Source: Salipiger bermudensis (GTDB taxonomy: Bacteria > Pseudomonadota > Alphaproteobacteria > Rhodobacterales > Rhodobacteraceae). From it: a DNA stretch of 64,000 nt. Of the stretch, positions 1 through 8,895 are shown piece by piece (the stretch's first letter is position 1; every line of letters starts with the position of its first letter). The stretch covers positions 434,001 through 498,000 of the forward strand of contig NZ_JAHVIA010000003.1 of the NCBI RefSeq assembly GCF_019801965.1, in the 5' to 3' direction. The notes beneath the pieces were generated by a model. It made no database searches, had not been told where the DNA came from, and saw nothing but the letters and a program-made list of their open reading frames with translations. The translations under genes were made by a program, and so were the position numbers.

Positions 1-447
1 GACGGTGAATTCCTGAAGCCGGTGCCAGAGCGGCGTCGGCCGGCGCACGGGGCCGTCGCTGAACGGCCGGCGCGGTGCCGGCTCGGGCCGCGCCTCGGGG
101 GCGGGCGAAGACGCCAGGGTCGAGACCTTGTCGCCCTCGTGGACACGCAGGCGGGCGCGGATCTCCTCGCGTTTCGCAGCGGCCTGGCGGCGCGCCTCCT
201 CGCGCGCTTCCGCGTCGCGTCGCGCCTCTTCGGCGGCGCGCTGGCGAGCCTCTTCCTCGGCGCTGCGCCGGGCGGCCTCCTCGGCCGCATGCGCGGTCTC
301 CTCGGCCAGGGCGGCCTGATCCTCGGCACGACGGCGCTCGAGCCGCCGATCGCGGCTCTCGAGCGGCTCGATCGGCGGATCCTCGGGCCCGTCATCGACG
401 GGAGTGCGCTTCCTGCGCCGGAACTTGCGTCTCTCAACCATGTTCAT
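1..447 (-). CDS. Partial coiled-coil protein, N-terminal 149 residues
   Basis: The reading frame stays open to the left edge, so the gene is cut. It opens with a very basic segment (MVERRKFRRRKR after the first Met pair). Residues of roughly 30 to 100 are almost only Ala, Glu and Arg, as in a long charged helix or coiled coil. A Pro/Arg-rich stretch follows and ends in LWHRLQEFTV at the edge. Two in-frame ATGs (447 and 441) are possible starts. It sits at the end of a polysaccharide locus, so a capsule or chain-length export protein is a guess from context; no domain that proves this lies inside the window. Confidence 0.6.
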   Translation of the reverse strand, partial: MNMVERRKFRRRKRTPVDDGPEDPPIEPLESRDRRLERRRAEDQAALAEETAHAAEEAARRSAEEEARQRAAEEARRDAEAREEARRQAAAKREEIRARLRVHEGDKVSTLASSPAPEARPEPAPRRPFSDGPVRRPTPLWHRLQEFTV

Positions 448-527
448 GCCTTTGCGCTCCGCAGATCATGCGGCGCTTGAGAGCCTACCAGAACCTTGAA
501 CACCTGCATCGACCAGCCCGTTTACGG

Positions 528-557
528 GCATGCCGACCGCTCGAAGATTCGGCATGC
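528..557. promoter_or_regulatory. 9-bp inverted repeat upstream of the coiled-coil gene
   Basis: GCATGCCGA (528-536) and TCGGCATGC (549-557) are perfect inverted copies separated by 12 nt. They lie about 80 bp upstream of the minus-strand start at 447, in the 190-bp gap before the next gene. A smaller palindrome, cccgtttacggg, lies just beside it. The layout suits a dimeric repressor or activator site; the protein is unknown. Confidence 0.4.
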
Positions 558-637
558 GTTAACCTTGCTTCCCTTTAAGCAGAGAAATTTGACCAAAGTG
601 AGGAGGGGCCCGCCGGGCCGCTGCCGCACCGGCTCGG

Positions 638-2737
638 TCAGAAGCCGATCAGGTTGGCCTCCGTGATGGCCTTCCGCACGAAGGCGCCGCGGTCGGTCTC
701 GGGTGTCCAGTCGAGCATTGCCTTCGGCTTGGCGTTGGCGAAGGGCGAGAAATGCGCCCGGCTCTTCCAGTCGGCCAGCGACGGGCGGACCACGCCGTGC
801 TTGCGCAGGGCGTATTTCTTCAGCCCGTATTTCACCGCGTCGGAAAGGTAGAAGGCGGTAAGGTTGCCGCTGCTGACCCGGATGCGGGCGCCGAGCGCGT
901 CGTGGATGGCGTCGAAATAGCCGCGCGCCGAGAGCATCGGCTCGCCGATCAGGTTGAAGCTCTCGCCGATGGCCGAGGACCGCGCCGCCATGCGCACCAG
1001 CCCATCGGTGACGTCGTCGATCAGCACGAAGGGCAGGATGTTGTCGCCCGGCCCCCAGATCCGCACCGCGCCGGCGCCGTGCCAGCGCCCGATGCCCCAA
1101 TGCTGCAGCGGGCCGCCATGGCCCACCACGATGCCGGGCCGCGCGATGGTCAGCGGCAACCCGCGCTCGCGGTGCAGCGTCATCAGCTGGCGCTCGCACT
1201 CGGCCTTGGAGCGGGCATAGAGGTTGCGGTCGGTCATGTCCTCGGGGAAGGCCGTGTCTTCGGTGATGGTCTGGCCGGGATCCGACATGTCGTAGCTGGC
1301 GATGGTGCCGGTATAGACCAGCCGCGTCACCCCGGCCTTCTCGCAGGCCATGCCGATGCGGGTGGCGACGCCCACGTCATTGATCAGCGCTTCCGCCCAC
1401 GTCTTGTCCATCGACTTGGCGAGGTTGAAGACCACGTCGATGCCCTGCATCGCCTCTGTCAGCCCCTCGAGATCGTGCAGCGAGGCGCCCACCGTCTCGA
1501 CCTGGTCGGGCAGGTCAGGGAAGGGGCCCAAGCGGCCGCGCGACAGCACCCGCACGTCATGCCCGTCGGCCACCAGCCGCCGTGTGAGCGCGCGCCCGAT
1601 GAACCCGGTGCCGCCGATCACCATGGCGGTGGGCCGAGGCTTGCGGGTCTGCAGCGCGGGGGCCTTCACCGCCAGCGCCTCGGCAGGCAGCAGCGCCAGC
1701 GCATCGTCGAGCGCCTGCATCACCGTCACCGCGCTCTCGCCGCTGAAGCGGGGATCCTGCGCTTTGCCCATGTCCTGGTAGAGCGCCGCGTCCATGCCGC
1801 GGAAGCTCAGCGCGTAGGGCCCCTTCTGGTTCAGCGACACGGCCTGCCGGACTGCATTGACGCTGCCTTCGCGCAGGTGCTGCCAGCTCAGGTCGAGCTG
1901 CTTGCGCAGCGGGTTCACGATCAGATCGGAGCTGTTCTCGCGCTCGAGGATCAGCACGTCGGAGGCGAAATCGAGCCGCGCCCGGCCCGAGGAGCCGCGC
2001 AGCGTCACCGAGCGGTCGTCCTGCGTCTCGACCAGCGAGATGGTCAGGGTGATCTCGACCTCGCCGACGCGGGCGAGGATGCGGAAGGCCTGCGGACGGG
2101 GATCGCCACCGGGCAGGTCGACCGGCTTGCTGGCCTCGGCGAAGGTGATCTCGGGTGTGCCGAAGAGATCGACGGCAAAGGCCATCAGGTGCGGCCCGAC
2201 CTCGAGCAGCAGGTTCTTCGGCTCGCGCAGGAGCCAGAGGTTGAACGGCCCCGAGCGCAGCGGCGCGAGCGGCAGCGCGTAGCTGATCTCGCAGGCCGAA
2301 ATGCGGCCCAGATCGCCCGCCAGCATCATCTCCTTGAGCCGCACATAGGAGGGCAGACCGAGAAAATTGTGTCCGGCGTGGAAGCGCTTGCCCGCGGCCT
2401 TCGCGGCGGCGAGGATCTCGCGCGTGTCGTCGGCGCTCTCGGCCACCGGCTTCTCGACCAGCACGTGCAGCCCGGCCTCGAGGCACTGGATCGCCAAAGG
2501 TTTGTGCAGCTGCGGCGGGGTTAGGATGTGGACGGCCTCGCAGAGCCCGCTCTCGATCAGCGCCTCGACACTGGTGAAGGGCTGGGCGCCATAGGCCTCG
2601 GCCATGCCGCGGGCGGCGGGCTCCGACAGGTCGCAGACCGCGGCGACCGAAACGCCGGGCGTGGCGGAGAGGGCATCGGCGTGCCAGGTGGCGATGTAGC
2701 CGGCCCCGATCAGGCCCACGCGGAGAGGTTCGGACAT
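638..2737 (-). CDS. Gfo/Idh/MocA dehydrogenase fused to NAD-dependent sugar epimerase
   Basis: This 699-residue protein joins two enzymes. Residues 1-350 are a Gfo/Idh/MocA oxidoreductase, with the nucleotide loop GLIGAGYIA at 8-16 and the EKP motif at 95-97. Residues about 370-699 are an extended SDR/epimerase, with GGTGFIG at 375-381 and a YARSK active-site motif at 507-511. A short linker near 350-370 separates them. The start MSEPLRV begins 12 nt after the stop of the upstream GT2 gene in the same direction, so they are probably one operon. By family it should oxidise or epimerise a sugar or nucleotide-sugar for the polysaccharide. The exact substrate cannot be read from sequence. Confidence 0.85.
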   Translation of the reverse strand: MSEPLRVGLIGAGYIATWHADALSATPGVSVAAVCDLSEPAARGMAEAYGAQPFTSVEALIESGLCEAVHILTPPQLHKPLAIQCLEAGLHVLVEKPVAESADDTREILAAAKAAGKRFHAGHNFLGLPSYVRLKEMMLAGDLGRISACEISYALPLAPLRSGPFNLWLLREPKNLLLEVGPHLMAFAVDLFGTPEITFAEASKPVDLPGGDPRPQAFRILARVGEVEITLTISLVETQDDRSVTLRGSSGRARLDFASDVLILERENSSDLIVNPLRKQLDLSWQHLREGSVNAVRQAVSLNQKGPYALSFRGMDAALYQDMGKAQDPRFSGESAVTVMQALDDALALLPAEALAVKAPALQTRKPRPTAMVIGGTGFIGRALTRRLVADGHDVRVLSRGRLGPFPDLPDQVETVGASLHDLEGLTEAMQGIDVVFNLAKSMDKTWAEALINDVGVATRIGMACEKAGVTRLVYTGTIASYDMSDPGQTITEDTAFPEDMTDRNLYARSKAECERQLMTLHRERGLPLTIARPGIVVGHGGPLQHWGIGRWHGAGAVRIWGPGDNILPFVLIDDVTDGLVRMAARSSAIGESFNLIGEPMLSARGYFDAIHDALGARIRVSSGNLTAFYLSDAVKYGLKKYALRKHGVVRPSLADWKSRAHFSPFANAKPKAMLDWTPETDRGAFVRKAITEANLIGF

Positions 2738-2748
2738 GGAAACGTGCC

Positions 2749-3720
2749 TCACTTGTACTCGATGATGCGCATCTGCGCATTGCGGCGGCGACGCCAGTGA
2801 TAGGTCGCCATGCCGATCATGTTGGGGATCTTCGACAGGGTCAGGAGCGTGCTGTGCCGGTAGGCCTCGCGCGGGGGCAGGCCATCGCGGATCAGGCCGC
2901 GAGCGGTGCGGTAGTAGTTCAGGGCGTAGACGCAGAGCCCGGCCACCGGGAAGCCCCACCAGAGCAGCCCGCCCAAGAGGATGAAGAGCGGCAGCGCCAG
3001 CCCATAGACCAGCGCCCGCTGGCGCTCGCGCAGGAAATACTCCGGGTGCAGCGCGCCGACCTGCGCGAAGCCGTGCCCGGTGCGCAGGGCGCGGGTCCAC
3101 CATTGGCCGAAGCGGTGGGTGTCGGCGTCGTGGCGGGTCATCTCGGCGGGAATGCGTTCGAGCCGCCAGCCGGCCTTGCGCAGCCGCGTGCAGAACTCGT
3201 CATCCTCGGCGGCGATCACCGTGGCATCGAAGCCGCCAACGGCGCGGAAGGCCTCGGCGCGGACCATCATGTCGCCGCCGCAGGCGCGGATCTGGCCCGC
3301 CGGGCGGCGCCATTCGAAATCGGCCATCTGATTGTAGAGCGAGGCGTTGCGGTGGATCTCGGAGCGCCAGCCGGTGACGAGCCCGAGTTGGGGGGTGGCC
3401 GCGAGATGCGCGCGGGCGCTTTCGAGGTAGCCCGGCACCAGCGTGCAATCGCCGTCGATGAACTGGACGAATTGCGGATCCTTGAGCGCCTCGAAGCCGG
3501 CATTGCGGGCGCGGGCGGCGGTGAAGGGCGTGGCGGGATCGAGCGCGACCACGGTGGCGTCGGCGCGGCGCGCCTCGGCGAGGCTGTCATCGGTGGAGCC
3601 GCTGTCGACATAGACCACCTGTCGGGCCTGCCCCGCGACCGAGGCCAGCGCCGCCGTCAGTCGGGCGCCCTCGTTGCGCCCGATCAGTACGACATCGACA
3701 GGGGGCCGTTCGTGGCTCAT
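2749..3720 (-). CDS. Glycosyltransferase family 2, membrane-associated
   Basis: A 323-residue GT-A fold transferase. VDSGSTDD at 38-45 is the nucleotide-binding region, DGD at 89-91 is the metal-binding DxD-like motif, and an EDDEF motif lies near 178. A hydrophobic stretch near residues 240-275 (LPLFILLGGLLWWG) would anchor it to the inner membrane. Its start overlaps the stop of the upstream GT4 gene by 4 nt, so the two are translationally coupled. It probably adds one sugar to a lipid-linked or growing polysaccharide at the cytoplasmic face. Donor and acceptor are unknown. Confidence 0.85.
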   Translation of the reverse strand: MSHERPPVDVVLIGRNEGARLTAALASVAGQARQVVYVDSGSTDDSLAEARRADATVVALDPATPFTAARARNAGFEALKDPQFVQFIDGDCTLVPGYLESARAHLAATPQLGLVTGWRSEIHRNASLYNQMADFEWRRPAGQIRACGGDMMVRAEAFRAVGGFDATVIAAEDDEFCTRLRKAGWRLERIPAEMTRHDADTHRFGQWWTRALRTGHGFAQVGALHPEYFLRERQRALVYGLALPLFILLGGLLWWGFPVAGLCVYALNYYRTARGLIRDGLPPREAYRHSTLLTLSKIPNMIGMATYHWRRRRNAQMRIIEYK

Positions 3721-4952
3721 CCCAGCACCTCGCGCTTGGCGGGGCTCTCGCCCTCGGCATAGGCGGAGAAGAGATGCGAGAGCCGCGCCGCCTCGATATG
3801 GATGTTGAACTCGGCCTCGACGGTGGCGCGGCCCACGCTGCCCATCACCCGGCGCTGGTCGGCGCTGGCGAGGAGTTGCGCGATGGCCTCGGCCAGCGCA
3901 GTGGCATCGCCCGGCGGCACCAGCACGCCGTTTTCCCACTGGGTGACAAGCTCGGGGATGCCCGCGATCTGCGTGGCGACCACCGGCACACCCGCCGCCA
4001 TCGCCTCCATCAGGACAACCGGCACGCCCTCGGCGAAGCTCGGCAGCACGAAGACATCGCTCTGCGCCAGCGCCTCGGCCACCTCCGACTGGCTCCGGTA
4101 GCCGAGAAACGTCACCGTCTCGCCCAGCGCCCTGGCCCGCGCCTCGAGCGCGGCGCGCTCCGGCCCGTCGCCGATGAGCGCAAGCCGGAGCTGCGGCAGG
4201 CGCGCCTTCAGCGACGCCACCGCGTCGAGCAGGATCGGCACGCCTTTCACGCCCGCCATCCGGCCCACGAAGAGCAGCGTCTGGCCTTTGTGGGGGGCAG
4301 TGTCGTAGCGCACCGGGTCGATGCCGCAATGCACGATGTGCAGCTTGTCCCAGTGTGCCGCATCGGCGAAGCACATGAGCTGCGAGCGGCAATATTCCGA
4401 GATGCAGGCGACGAAGCGCGCCCGCGCGGTCTTTTCGTCGATGCGCCAGTGCTGCGGCTCGAAGAAGATGTCGGGGCCGTGGATGGTGAAGCTGTAAGGA
4501 ATGTCTGAGAGTTCGCTCGCCAGCATCGCCACGGTGCACGACGCCTTGGCGATGTGGTTGTGCAGGTGCTCGACGCCTTCGCGCTTGAGACGGTCGGCCA
4601 GCACCGCCGCCTCGAGGAAATAGATCAGGTTGTAGAGCCGGCCCTTGAAGCCCTTCGGCGCGGTCTGCCACGCCAGCCTGAGCGCGCCGAGGTAGCGCGC
4701 GGGGCGCAGGGCGAAGCGCAGATGTGCTTTCAACAGGCGCAGCGGGTTCCTCGCGGCGGCGATGACCTTGAAGGTGCTTGCGTGCTCGTCACGCTGTTCG
4801 GGGCCGACCAGATGCTCGGCGCCGGTAGTGCGGATCGAGCAGGTCAGCACCTCGTGGCCGAGCGCCCGCAGCGCCGCCACTTCGCGCTGGATGAAGGTGT
4901 CCGAGGCGCGGGGGTATTCCCCGGTCAGGTAGGCCAGCTTGGGCAGGCTCAT
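3717..4952 (-). CDS. Glycosyltransferase family 4
   Basis: A 411-residue GT-B fold transferase starting MSLPKLAYLTGEYPR. The C-terminal half has the typical donor-site sequence: LLFVGRMAGVKG, LIGDGPE, then a PSFAEGVPVVLMEAMAAG segment carrying the EX7E pattern. The N-terminal half has HNHIAKA and the FTIHGPD acceptor-domain motif. The start overlaps the upstream epimerase stop by 4 nt and its own stop overlaps the GT2 start. The run of coupled genes suggests their products build the same polysaccharide repeat unit. Confidence 0.87.
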   Translation of the reverse strand: MSLPKLAYLTGEYPRASDTFIQREVAALRALGHEVLTCSIRTTGAEHLVGPEQRDEHASTFKVIAAARNPLRLLKAHLRFALRPARYLGALRLAWQTAPKGFKGRLYNLIYFLEAAVLADRLKREGVEHLHNHIAKASCTVAMLASELSDIPYSFTIHGPDIFFEPQHWRIDEKTARARFVACISEYCRSQLMCFADAAHWDKLHIVHCGIDPVRYDTAPHKGQTLLFVGRMAGVKGVPILLDAVASLKARLPQLRLALIGDGPERAALEARARALGETVTFLGYRSQSEVAEALAQSDVFVLPSFAEGVPVVLMEAMAAGVPVVATQIAGIPELVTQWENGVLVPPGDATALAEAIAQLLASADQRRVMGSVGRATVEAEFNIHIEAARLSHLFSAYAEGESPAKREVLG

Positions 4953-5920
4953 GTCTGGCTCTCCAGCGTGTCGCGCAGCAGGGTCTCGAAGGGCGCGTCA
5001 TCAACGCCGCCGAGGCTCGCCCGGAGCGCGGTGTTGGGCCAGCGCAGCGGCATGATCCGGGCGCGCAGCACCGGCTCGCGCAGGAGGCCGGGCAGGCGGC
5101 TTTGCAAGGGTTTCAGCGTGCGGGTGAGCGACAGCCAGAGCGTCCACGGCAGGTTTACCGCGGCTTTCGGCCAGCCCGCTGCCTTGCGGTGGGCCGAGAC
5201 GAAGCGCGTGCGCGTCGGCAGGTCGTCGTCGATGACGTTGAGCGCGGTCATGCTCTGCGGGTCGGTGAGGCTCGCCGAGATCAGCGCGCGGGCAAGGTGT
5301 TTCACGTGAACCAGCGGCAGCGCGCCATCCGAGGCCAGCGTGACCTGAAGCGGCCCGGACCAGAAGCCGTTCAACGCGTGCCACGTCCGGCCCGGCCCCC
5401 AGACCGCGCCCGGACGCATCAGCCAGAGCGGCTGCAGCGCGCCCTGACAGAGCACTTCCTGCGCCAGCTTCGACTCGGCATAGGCGTCCTGCGCGTGGCC
5501 GGGGCGGTTGAGCGGGCTGCGCTCGGTCACCGCATCGCCGGGTGCAAGCTGTCCGAGATCGTAGACCGCGATGGAGCTGACCAGAACCAGCCGGATGTCC
5601 CCTGGCAGCGCGGCCAGCAGGTGGCGGGTTGCGGCGAGCGTGTCGGCCTCGATGGCGGCACCGTCGTCGCCGAGATGCGCCGCCGCGTGGATCACCGCGC
5701 CGCAGCCTTCGAGCGCGCGGCGCAGCGTCAGCAGCGAAGGCGGCTGCGACAGGTCGGCCTCGACCACGCTCACGCCGTCATCCTCCGCCCATTCCGGCGC
5801 GACGGTCTTGCGCACCACGGCGACGACCTCGAGCCCGCGGGCGCGGGCCTCGGCCACCGTGGCGCGGCCGATGAAGCCGCCGGCGCCGGTGATCAGGATG
5901 CGGCTCACCTCGCCGCTCAT
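4949..5920 (-). CDS. NAD-dependent epimerase/dehydratase (extended SDR)
   Basis: A 323-residue protein with GAGGFIG close to the N-terminus and a YAESK motif (Tyr and Lys of the SDR active site) in the middle. The start at 5920 (MSGEVSRILITG) is chosen because the Rossmann strand follows at once; upstream codons read through the neighbouring gene. It begins 8 nt after the stop of the separate Gfo/Idh gene. The pair epimerase plus Gfo/Idh repeats, as two genes, the domains that are fused in the gene at 638-2737. A role in making or altering a nucleotide sugar is likely. Confidence 0.82.
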   Translation of the reverse strand: MSGEVSRILITGAGGFIGRATVAEARARGLEVVAVVRKTVAPEWAEDDGVSVVEADLSQPPSLLTLRRALEGCGAVIHAAAHLGDDGAAIEADTLAATRHLLAALPGDIRLVLVSSIAVYDLGQLAPGDAVTERSPLNRPGHAQDAYAESKLAQEVLCQGALQPLWLMRPGAVWGPGRTWHALNGFWSGPLQVTLASDGALPLVHVKHLARALISASLTDPQSMTALNVIDDDLPTRTRFVSAHRKAAGWPKAAVNLPWTLWLSLTRTLKPLQSRLPGLLREPVLRARIMPLRWPNTALRASLGGVDDAPFETLLRDTLESQT

Positions 5921-5928
5921 CTTGCCGC

Positions 5929-7056
5929 CTACTTCGCCCACGGCATCGGCTCCATCGCATCGCAGCGCGTGGTCATGCACTGGGCGCCGCTGGTCTCGCC
6001 GGCGTTCTGCATCGCCAGCGTGACTTCGGTCATGTGCAGGGCAAACGCCGACGACAGCCGGCAGGGGCGGCCCTGGTCCAGCGCTTCGAGCATCTCGGCG
6101 GGGCCGAGCATGAAGTTCATCGCTGCCGCGCCCCAGCGCCTGACCTTGGGATGGGTCGGGCCCTTGAGCTTCACGCGTCGGGGCAGGGGGCTTTCCATCA
6201 GCCGGCGGCGGATCGTCATGCGCCTGGCATAGGTCACCTTGGCGCTGTTGTCCCAGGCCGCCCCGCAGCGCAGCACGCCCTCATCCCCGATCACCCGGAT
6301 CGAATGATCATGCGGCGCAACGATGGAGCAGGTCAGTCGGGTCACCGGACCGTTCTCGAAGAACAGCGTCGCAATGCTCAGGTCGGGCGCCATCGGGCCG
6401 GCGCCGGTCTTGTCGGGAATGGTCTCGGCGCTGGCCGCGACCACGGTGCGCACCGAGCCGAACCACGAGATCAGCCAGCTCAGGTAGTAGCCCGCGTGTT
6501 CCAGGGTGCAGCCGGTGCGGAATTCATCCTCGTAGGGCCAGGGCGCGCCGGTCTCGGAGAGCCACTTGGCGTAGGCGGCCTGCGGCACGAAGCCGTCGTC
6601 GAGCTCGGCGTAGATCGCCCGGGGCGTGCCGGCGATGCCCTTGCGCAGCGCGTGGCCGAGGGTCTGGGCCGTCTCGCCCAGCACCGAGCAGGGCGCGGAG
6701 GCCAGCAGCAGGCCGCGCTCTTTGGCCAGCGCGCAGAGCGCCTTGGCCTCGTCGAGCCGCAGCGCGAGCGGCTTCTCGCAATAGACATGGTGACCGGCCT
6801 CGAGACAGGCGCGGTTGAGCGCGTAATGCGCCGAAGGATTGGTCAGGTTGAGGATCACGCCGCCTTCGGGTGCCGCCTCGAGGAAGCTGGCCAGCGTGGT
6901 CTTCTTCGGCAGGTTCCAGTGGCTGCAGAACCGATCGAGCCGGGCCGCGTCGTGGTCATAGACCCCGGCGACCTCGATGCCCTCCATGGCCTGCAGCGAT
7001 CGCAGGTAGAGATCGGCCACGAAGCCGCAGCCGAGAATCGAGATTGCGCGGCTCAT
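5929..7056 (-). CDS. Gfo/Idh/MocA family oxidoreductase
   Basis: A 375-residue enzyme starting MSRAISILGCGFVA, which holds the GxGxxA nucleotide loop, followed later by CEKPLALRLDEAK with the EKP catalytic motif. The C-terminal half fits the alpha/beta domain of the family (LEHAGYYLSWLISWFGS region). It is the first gene of the minus-strand operon and shares a 279-bp divergent promoter region with the WecG-like gene. Substrate is unknown but should be a sugar or cyclitol derivative in the polysaccharide pathway. Confidence 0.82.
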   Translation of the reverse strand: MSRAISILGCGFVADLYLRSLQAMEGIEVAGVYDHDAARLDRFCSHWNLPKKTTLASFLEAAPEGGVILNLTNPSAHYALNRACLEAGHHVYCEKPLALRLDEAKALCALAKERGLLLASAPCSVLGETAQTLGHALRKGIAGTPRAIYAELDDGFVPQAAYAKWLSETGAPWPYEDEFRTGCTLEHAGYYLSWLISWFGSVRTVVAASAETIPDKTGAGPMAPDLSIATLFFENGPVTRLTCSIVAPHDHSIRVIGDEGVLRCGAAWDNSAKVTYARRMTIRRRLMESPLPRRVKLKGPTHPKVRRWGAAAMNFMLGPAEMLEALDQGRPCRLSSAFALHMTEVTLAMQNAGETSGAQCMTTRCDAMEPMPWAK

Positions 7057-7147
7057 GCGAAACGCCAGTCGCCGGCCGGGAAAAGCCAGGCCCCGCAGGG
7101 GCGGGAGCGGGAAAGATCGGGCATGAAATCGGTACTCTCGAATCCTG

Positions 7148-7213
7148 AACCGGCCGGTTGTTTCCGTTGAACAGACAATTTTGACCATAATTCGGCAAAA
7201 AGGGCCGATTGTC
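7148..7213. promoter_or_regulatory. Palindromes in a divergent polysaccharide promoter
   Basis: Between the Gfo/Idh gene (minus) and the WecG-like gene (plus) is an AT-rich stretch. It contains the perfect 12-bp palindrome AACCGGCCGGTT (7148-7159) and a nested inverted repeat: GACAAT (7174-7179) with ATTGTC (7208-7213), and inside it TCGGC (7192-7196) with GCCGA (7204-7208). These are plausible operator sites that could act on both directions. No clear sigma-70 boxes could be assigned. Confidence 0.35.
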
Positions 7214-7335
7214 TTGCAAACCACGCAGGCTCGGGAAAACCTGTCCGGATGCGGCCCGTGAGACACGGTCCACATTAAATCGCCCGATTGTGGGCCTCCG
7301 CCTGCCACAGGTTTGAGGTATGAGGCGATCGGGGT

Positions 7336-8121
7336 GTGTATTGGATGCGACGTTTTATGGATTTCAAGGTGTCCGCCGAGCGGATTTCGGTCAATGTGCC
7401 GACCTGGGCCGTGTTGCAGGCCCGCGTGACCGAGCGCCTTGCCCAGCGTCAGGGCTTTGCCCTCGCAACCCTGAATCTCGACCATCTGGTGAAGCTGCGG
7501 CAGTCGCCGCAGTTCCGTCGTGCCTACGCGGCGCAGGATTTCGTCACCGCCGATGGCAACCCCATCGTCTGGATGTCGTGGCTGGCGAAGCGCCCGGTCG
7601 AGCTGGTCGCGGGCTCCGACGCCATCGTGCCGATTGCGCGCATCGCTGCCAAGCAGGGCGTCACGCTCGCGCTGGTGGGCAGCACCCAGGCCTCGCTCGC
7701 CGCCGCGAAGAGCTATCTCGAGCGCGAGGTCCGCGATCTCGAGGTGGCGCTCACCGTGGCGCCGCCGATGGGCTTCGATCCGACGGGTGCGCAGGCCGAT
7801 GCCGTCTTCGAGCAGATCGCCGCCTCGGGCGCCGGGCTCTGCTTCATCGCGCTGGGCGCTCCCAAGCAGGAAATCTTCGCCGCCGCAGGGCGCCGCAAGG
7901 TGCCGCATGTGGGCTTTGCCTCGATCGGTGCCGGGCTCGATTTTCTCTCGGGGACGCAGACGCGGGCGCCCGACTGGGCGCGCCGCTACGCGGTGGAATG
8001 GCTGTGGCGCGCGCTCAGCAGCCCGAAGCGGCTCTTGCCGCGCTATGCGCAATGCCTGGCGATCCTGCCGGGGCAGATGTTCTCCGCGATGCTGCAGCGC
8101 TTCCGCACGCCGCAGCACTGA
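7336..8121 (+). CDS. WecG/TagA/CpsF family glycosyltransferase
   Basis: A 261-residue protein with the family hallmarks TADGNPIVW, where the catalytic Asp is expected, and LGAPKQE. These enzymes (GT26) transfer a sugar such as N-acetylmannosamine or a related residue to a lipid-linked acceptor in cell-surface glycan synthesis. The start is uncertain. GTG at 7336 has GAGG 10 nt upstream; ATG at 7345 or 7357 would also work. It is the only plus-strand gene in this half of the locus and is convergent with the SDR gene, 6 nt away. Confidence 0.85.
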   Translation: MYWMRRFMDFKVSAERISVNVPTWAVLQARVTERLAQRQGFALATLNLDHLVKLRQSPQFRRAYAAQDFVTADGNPIVWMSWLAKRPVELVAGSDAIVPIARIAAKQGVTLALVGSTQASLAAAKSYLEREVRDLEVALTVAPPMGFDPTGAQADAVFEQIAASGAGLCFIALGAPKQEIFAAAGRRKVPHVGFASIGAGLDFLSGTQTRAPDWARRYAVEWLWRALSSPKRLLPRYAQCLAILPGQMFSAMLQRFRTPQH

Positions 8122-8127
8122 GGTGCC

Positions 8128-8895
8128 TCAGGTCAGGCGACGCGGCCTTTGCCGCCGCAGCAGGAGCAGATCCTTCAGCCTGCCCTTGAGCCCGCGCGGC
8201 GGCAGCATCTCGGTATCCTGCTCGAACACCGCGCCGGTGAGGCCTGGATCGCAGCGCAACGCCAGCTCGACACCCCATTTCGCCGAGACCTCGGGCAGCA
8301 CCCCGTCGGGGATGCCCATATCCGTCTTCAACATGCCGGGCATCCAGTCGCCGATGACGATGCCGGGGAAGCGGTCGGCCAGATCGGCGATCATTGCGCG
8401 GGTGAAGATGCGCGCCGCGCCCTTCGAGACGGAATAGGCCGAGGAGGCGGGCAGCGGGTGCAGATCGGCGAAGGTCGCCACGTTGAGGATGCGGCCGCGC
8501 CCGGTCTCGCACATCTGGTCGAGCGCGGCGCGTGTGCAGGCGACGACGCCGCCGAGATTGATCGCGACGGTATCCATGAAGCTCTCGGCGCTTTCATCGA
8601 ACAGGTCGCGCCGCGGATAGACAGCGGCATTGTTGATCAGCAGCGCCGCCGGCCCGTGCGCGGCGCGTACCTGCGCGAAGCCCTCGCGGACGGCCTGCGG
8701 GTCGGACACATCGAGCGGCAGGGCATGGAAACTGGTGCCGGCGAGCGCTGCGGTCTCGGTCAGCGCGTCGGCGCGGCGGCCGGTGCCGATCACGGTGAAG
8801 CCCTGCCGCGCCAGCTCGACCGCAAGCGCCCGGCCAAGGCCGGAACCGGCGCCTGTCACGATGGCGGGGCCGTCCTGCGGGGTGAGGCGGGTCAT
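8128..8895 (-). CDS. Short-chain dehydrogenase/reductase
   Basis: A 255-residue classical SDR. TGAGSGLGRA near residue 15 is the cofactor loop, NNAA near 88 is the structural motif, and a YSVSKG segment holds the catalytic Tyr and Lys. The start overlaps the stop of the GMC flavoenzyme by 4 nt, so the two are translationally coupled and probably work on the same molecule. It is the last gene of a minus-strand run that also includes an acyltransferase. The substrate is unknown. Confidence 0.85.
   Translation of the reverse strand: MTRLTPQDGPAIVTGAGSGLGRALAVELARQGFTVIGTGRRADALTETAALAGTSFHALPLDVSDPQAVREGFAQVRAAHGPAALLINNAAVYPRRDLFDESAESFMDTVAINLGGVVACTRAALDQMCETGRGRILNVATFADLHPLPASSAYSVSKGAARIFTRAMIADLADRFPGIVIGDWMPGMLKTDMGIPDGVLPEVSAKWGVELALRCDPGLTGAVFEQDTEMLPPRGLKGRLKDLLLLRRQRPRRLT

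Noticed and set aside
752-2524. A 590-codon plus-strand frame
   Set aside because: It is antisense to the dehydrogenase-epimerase fusion and has mirror-image composition only.
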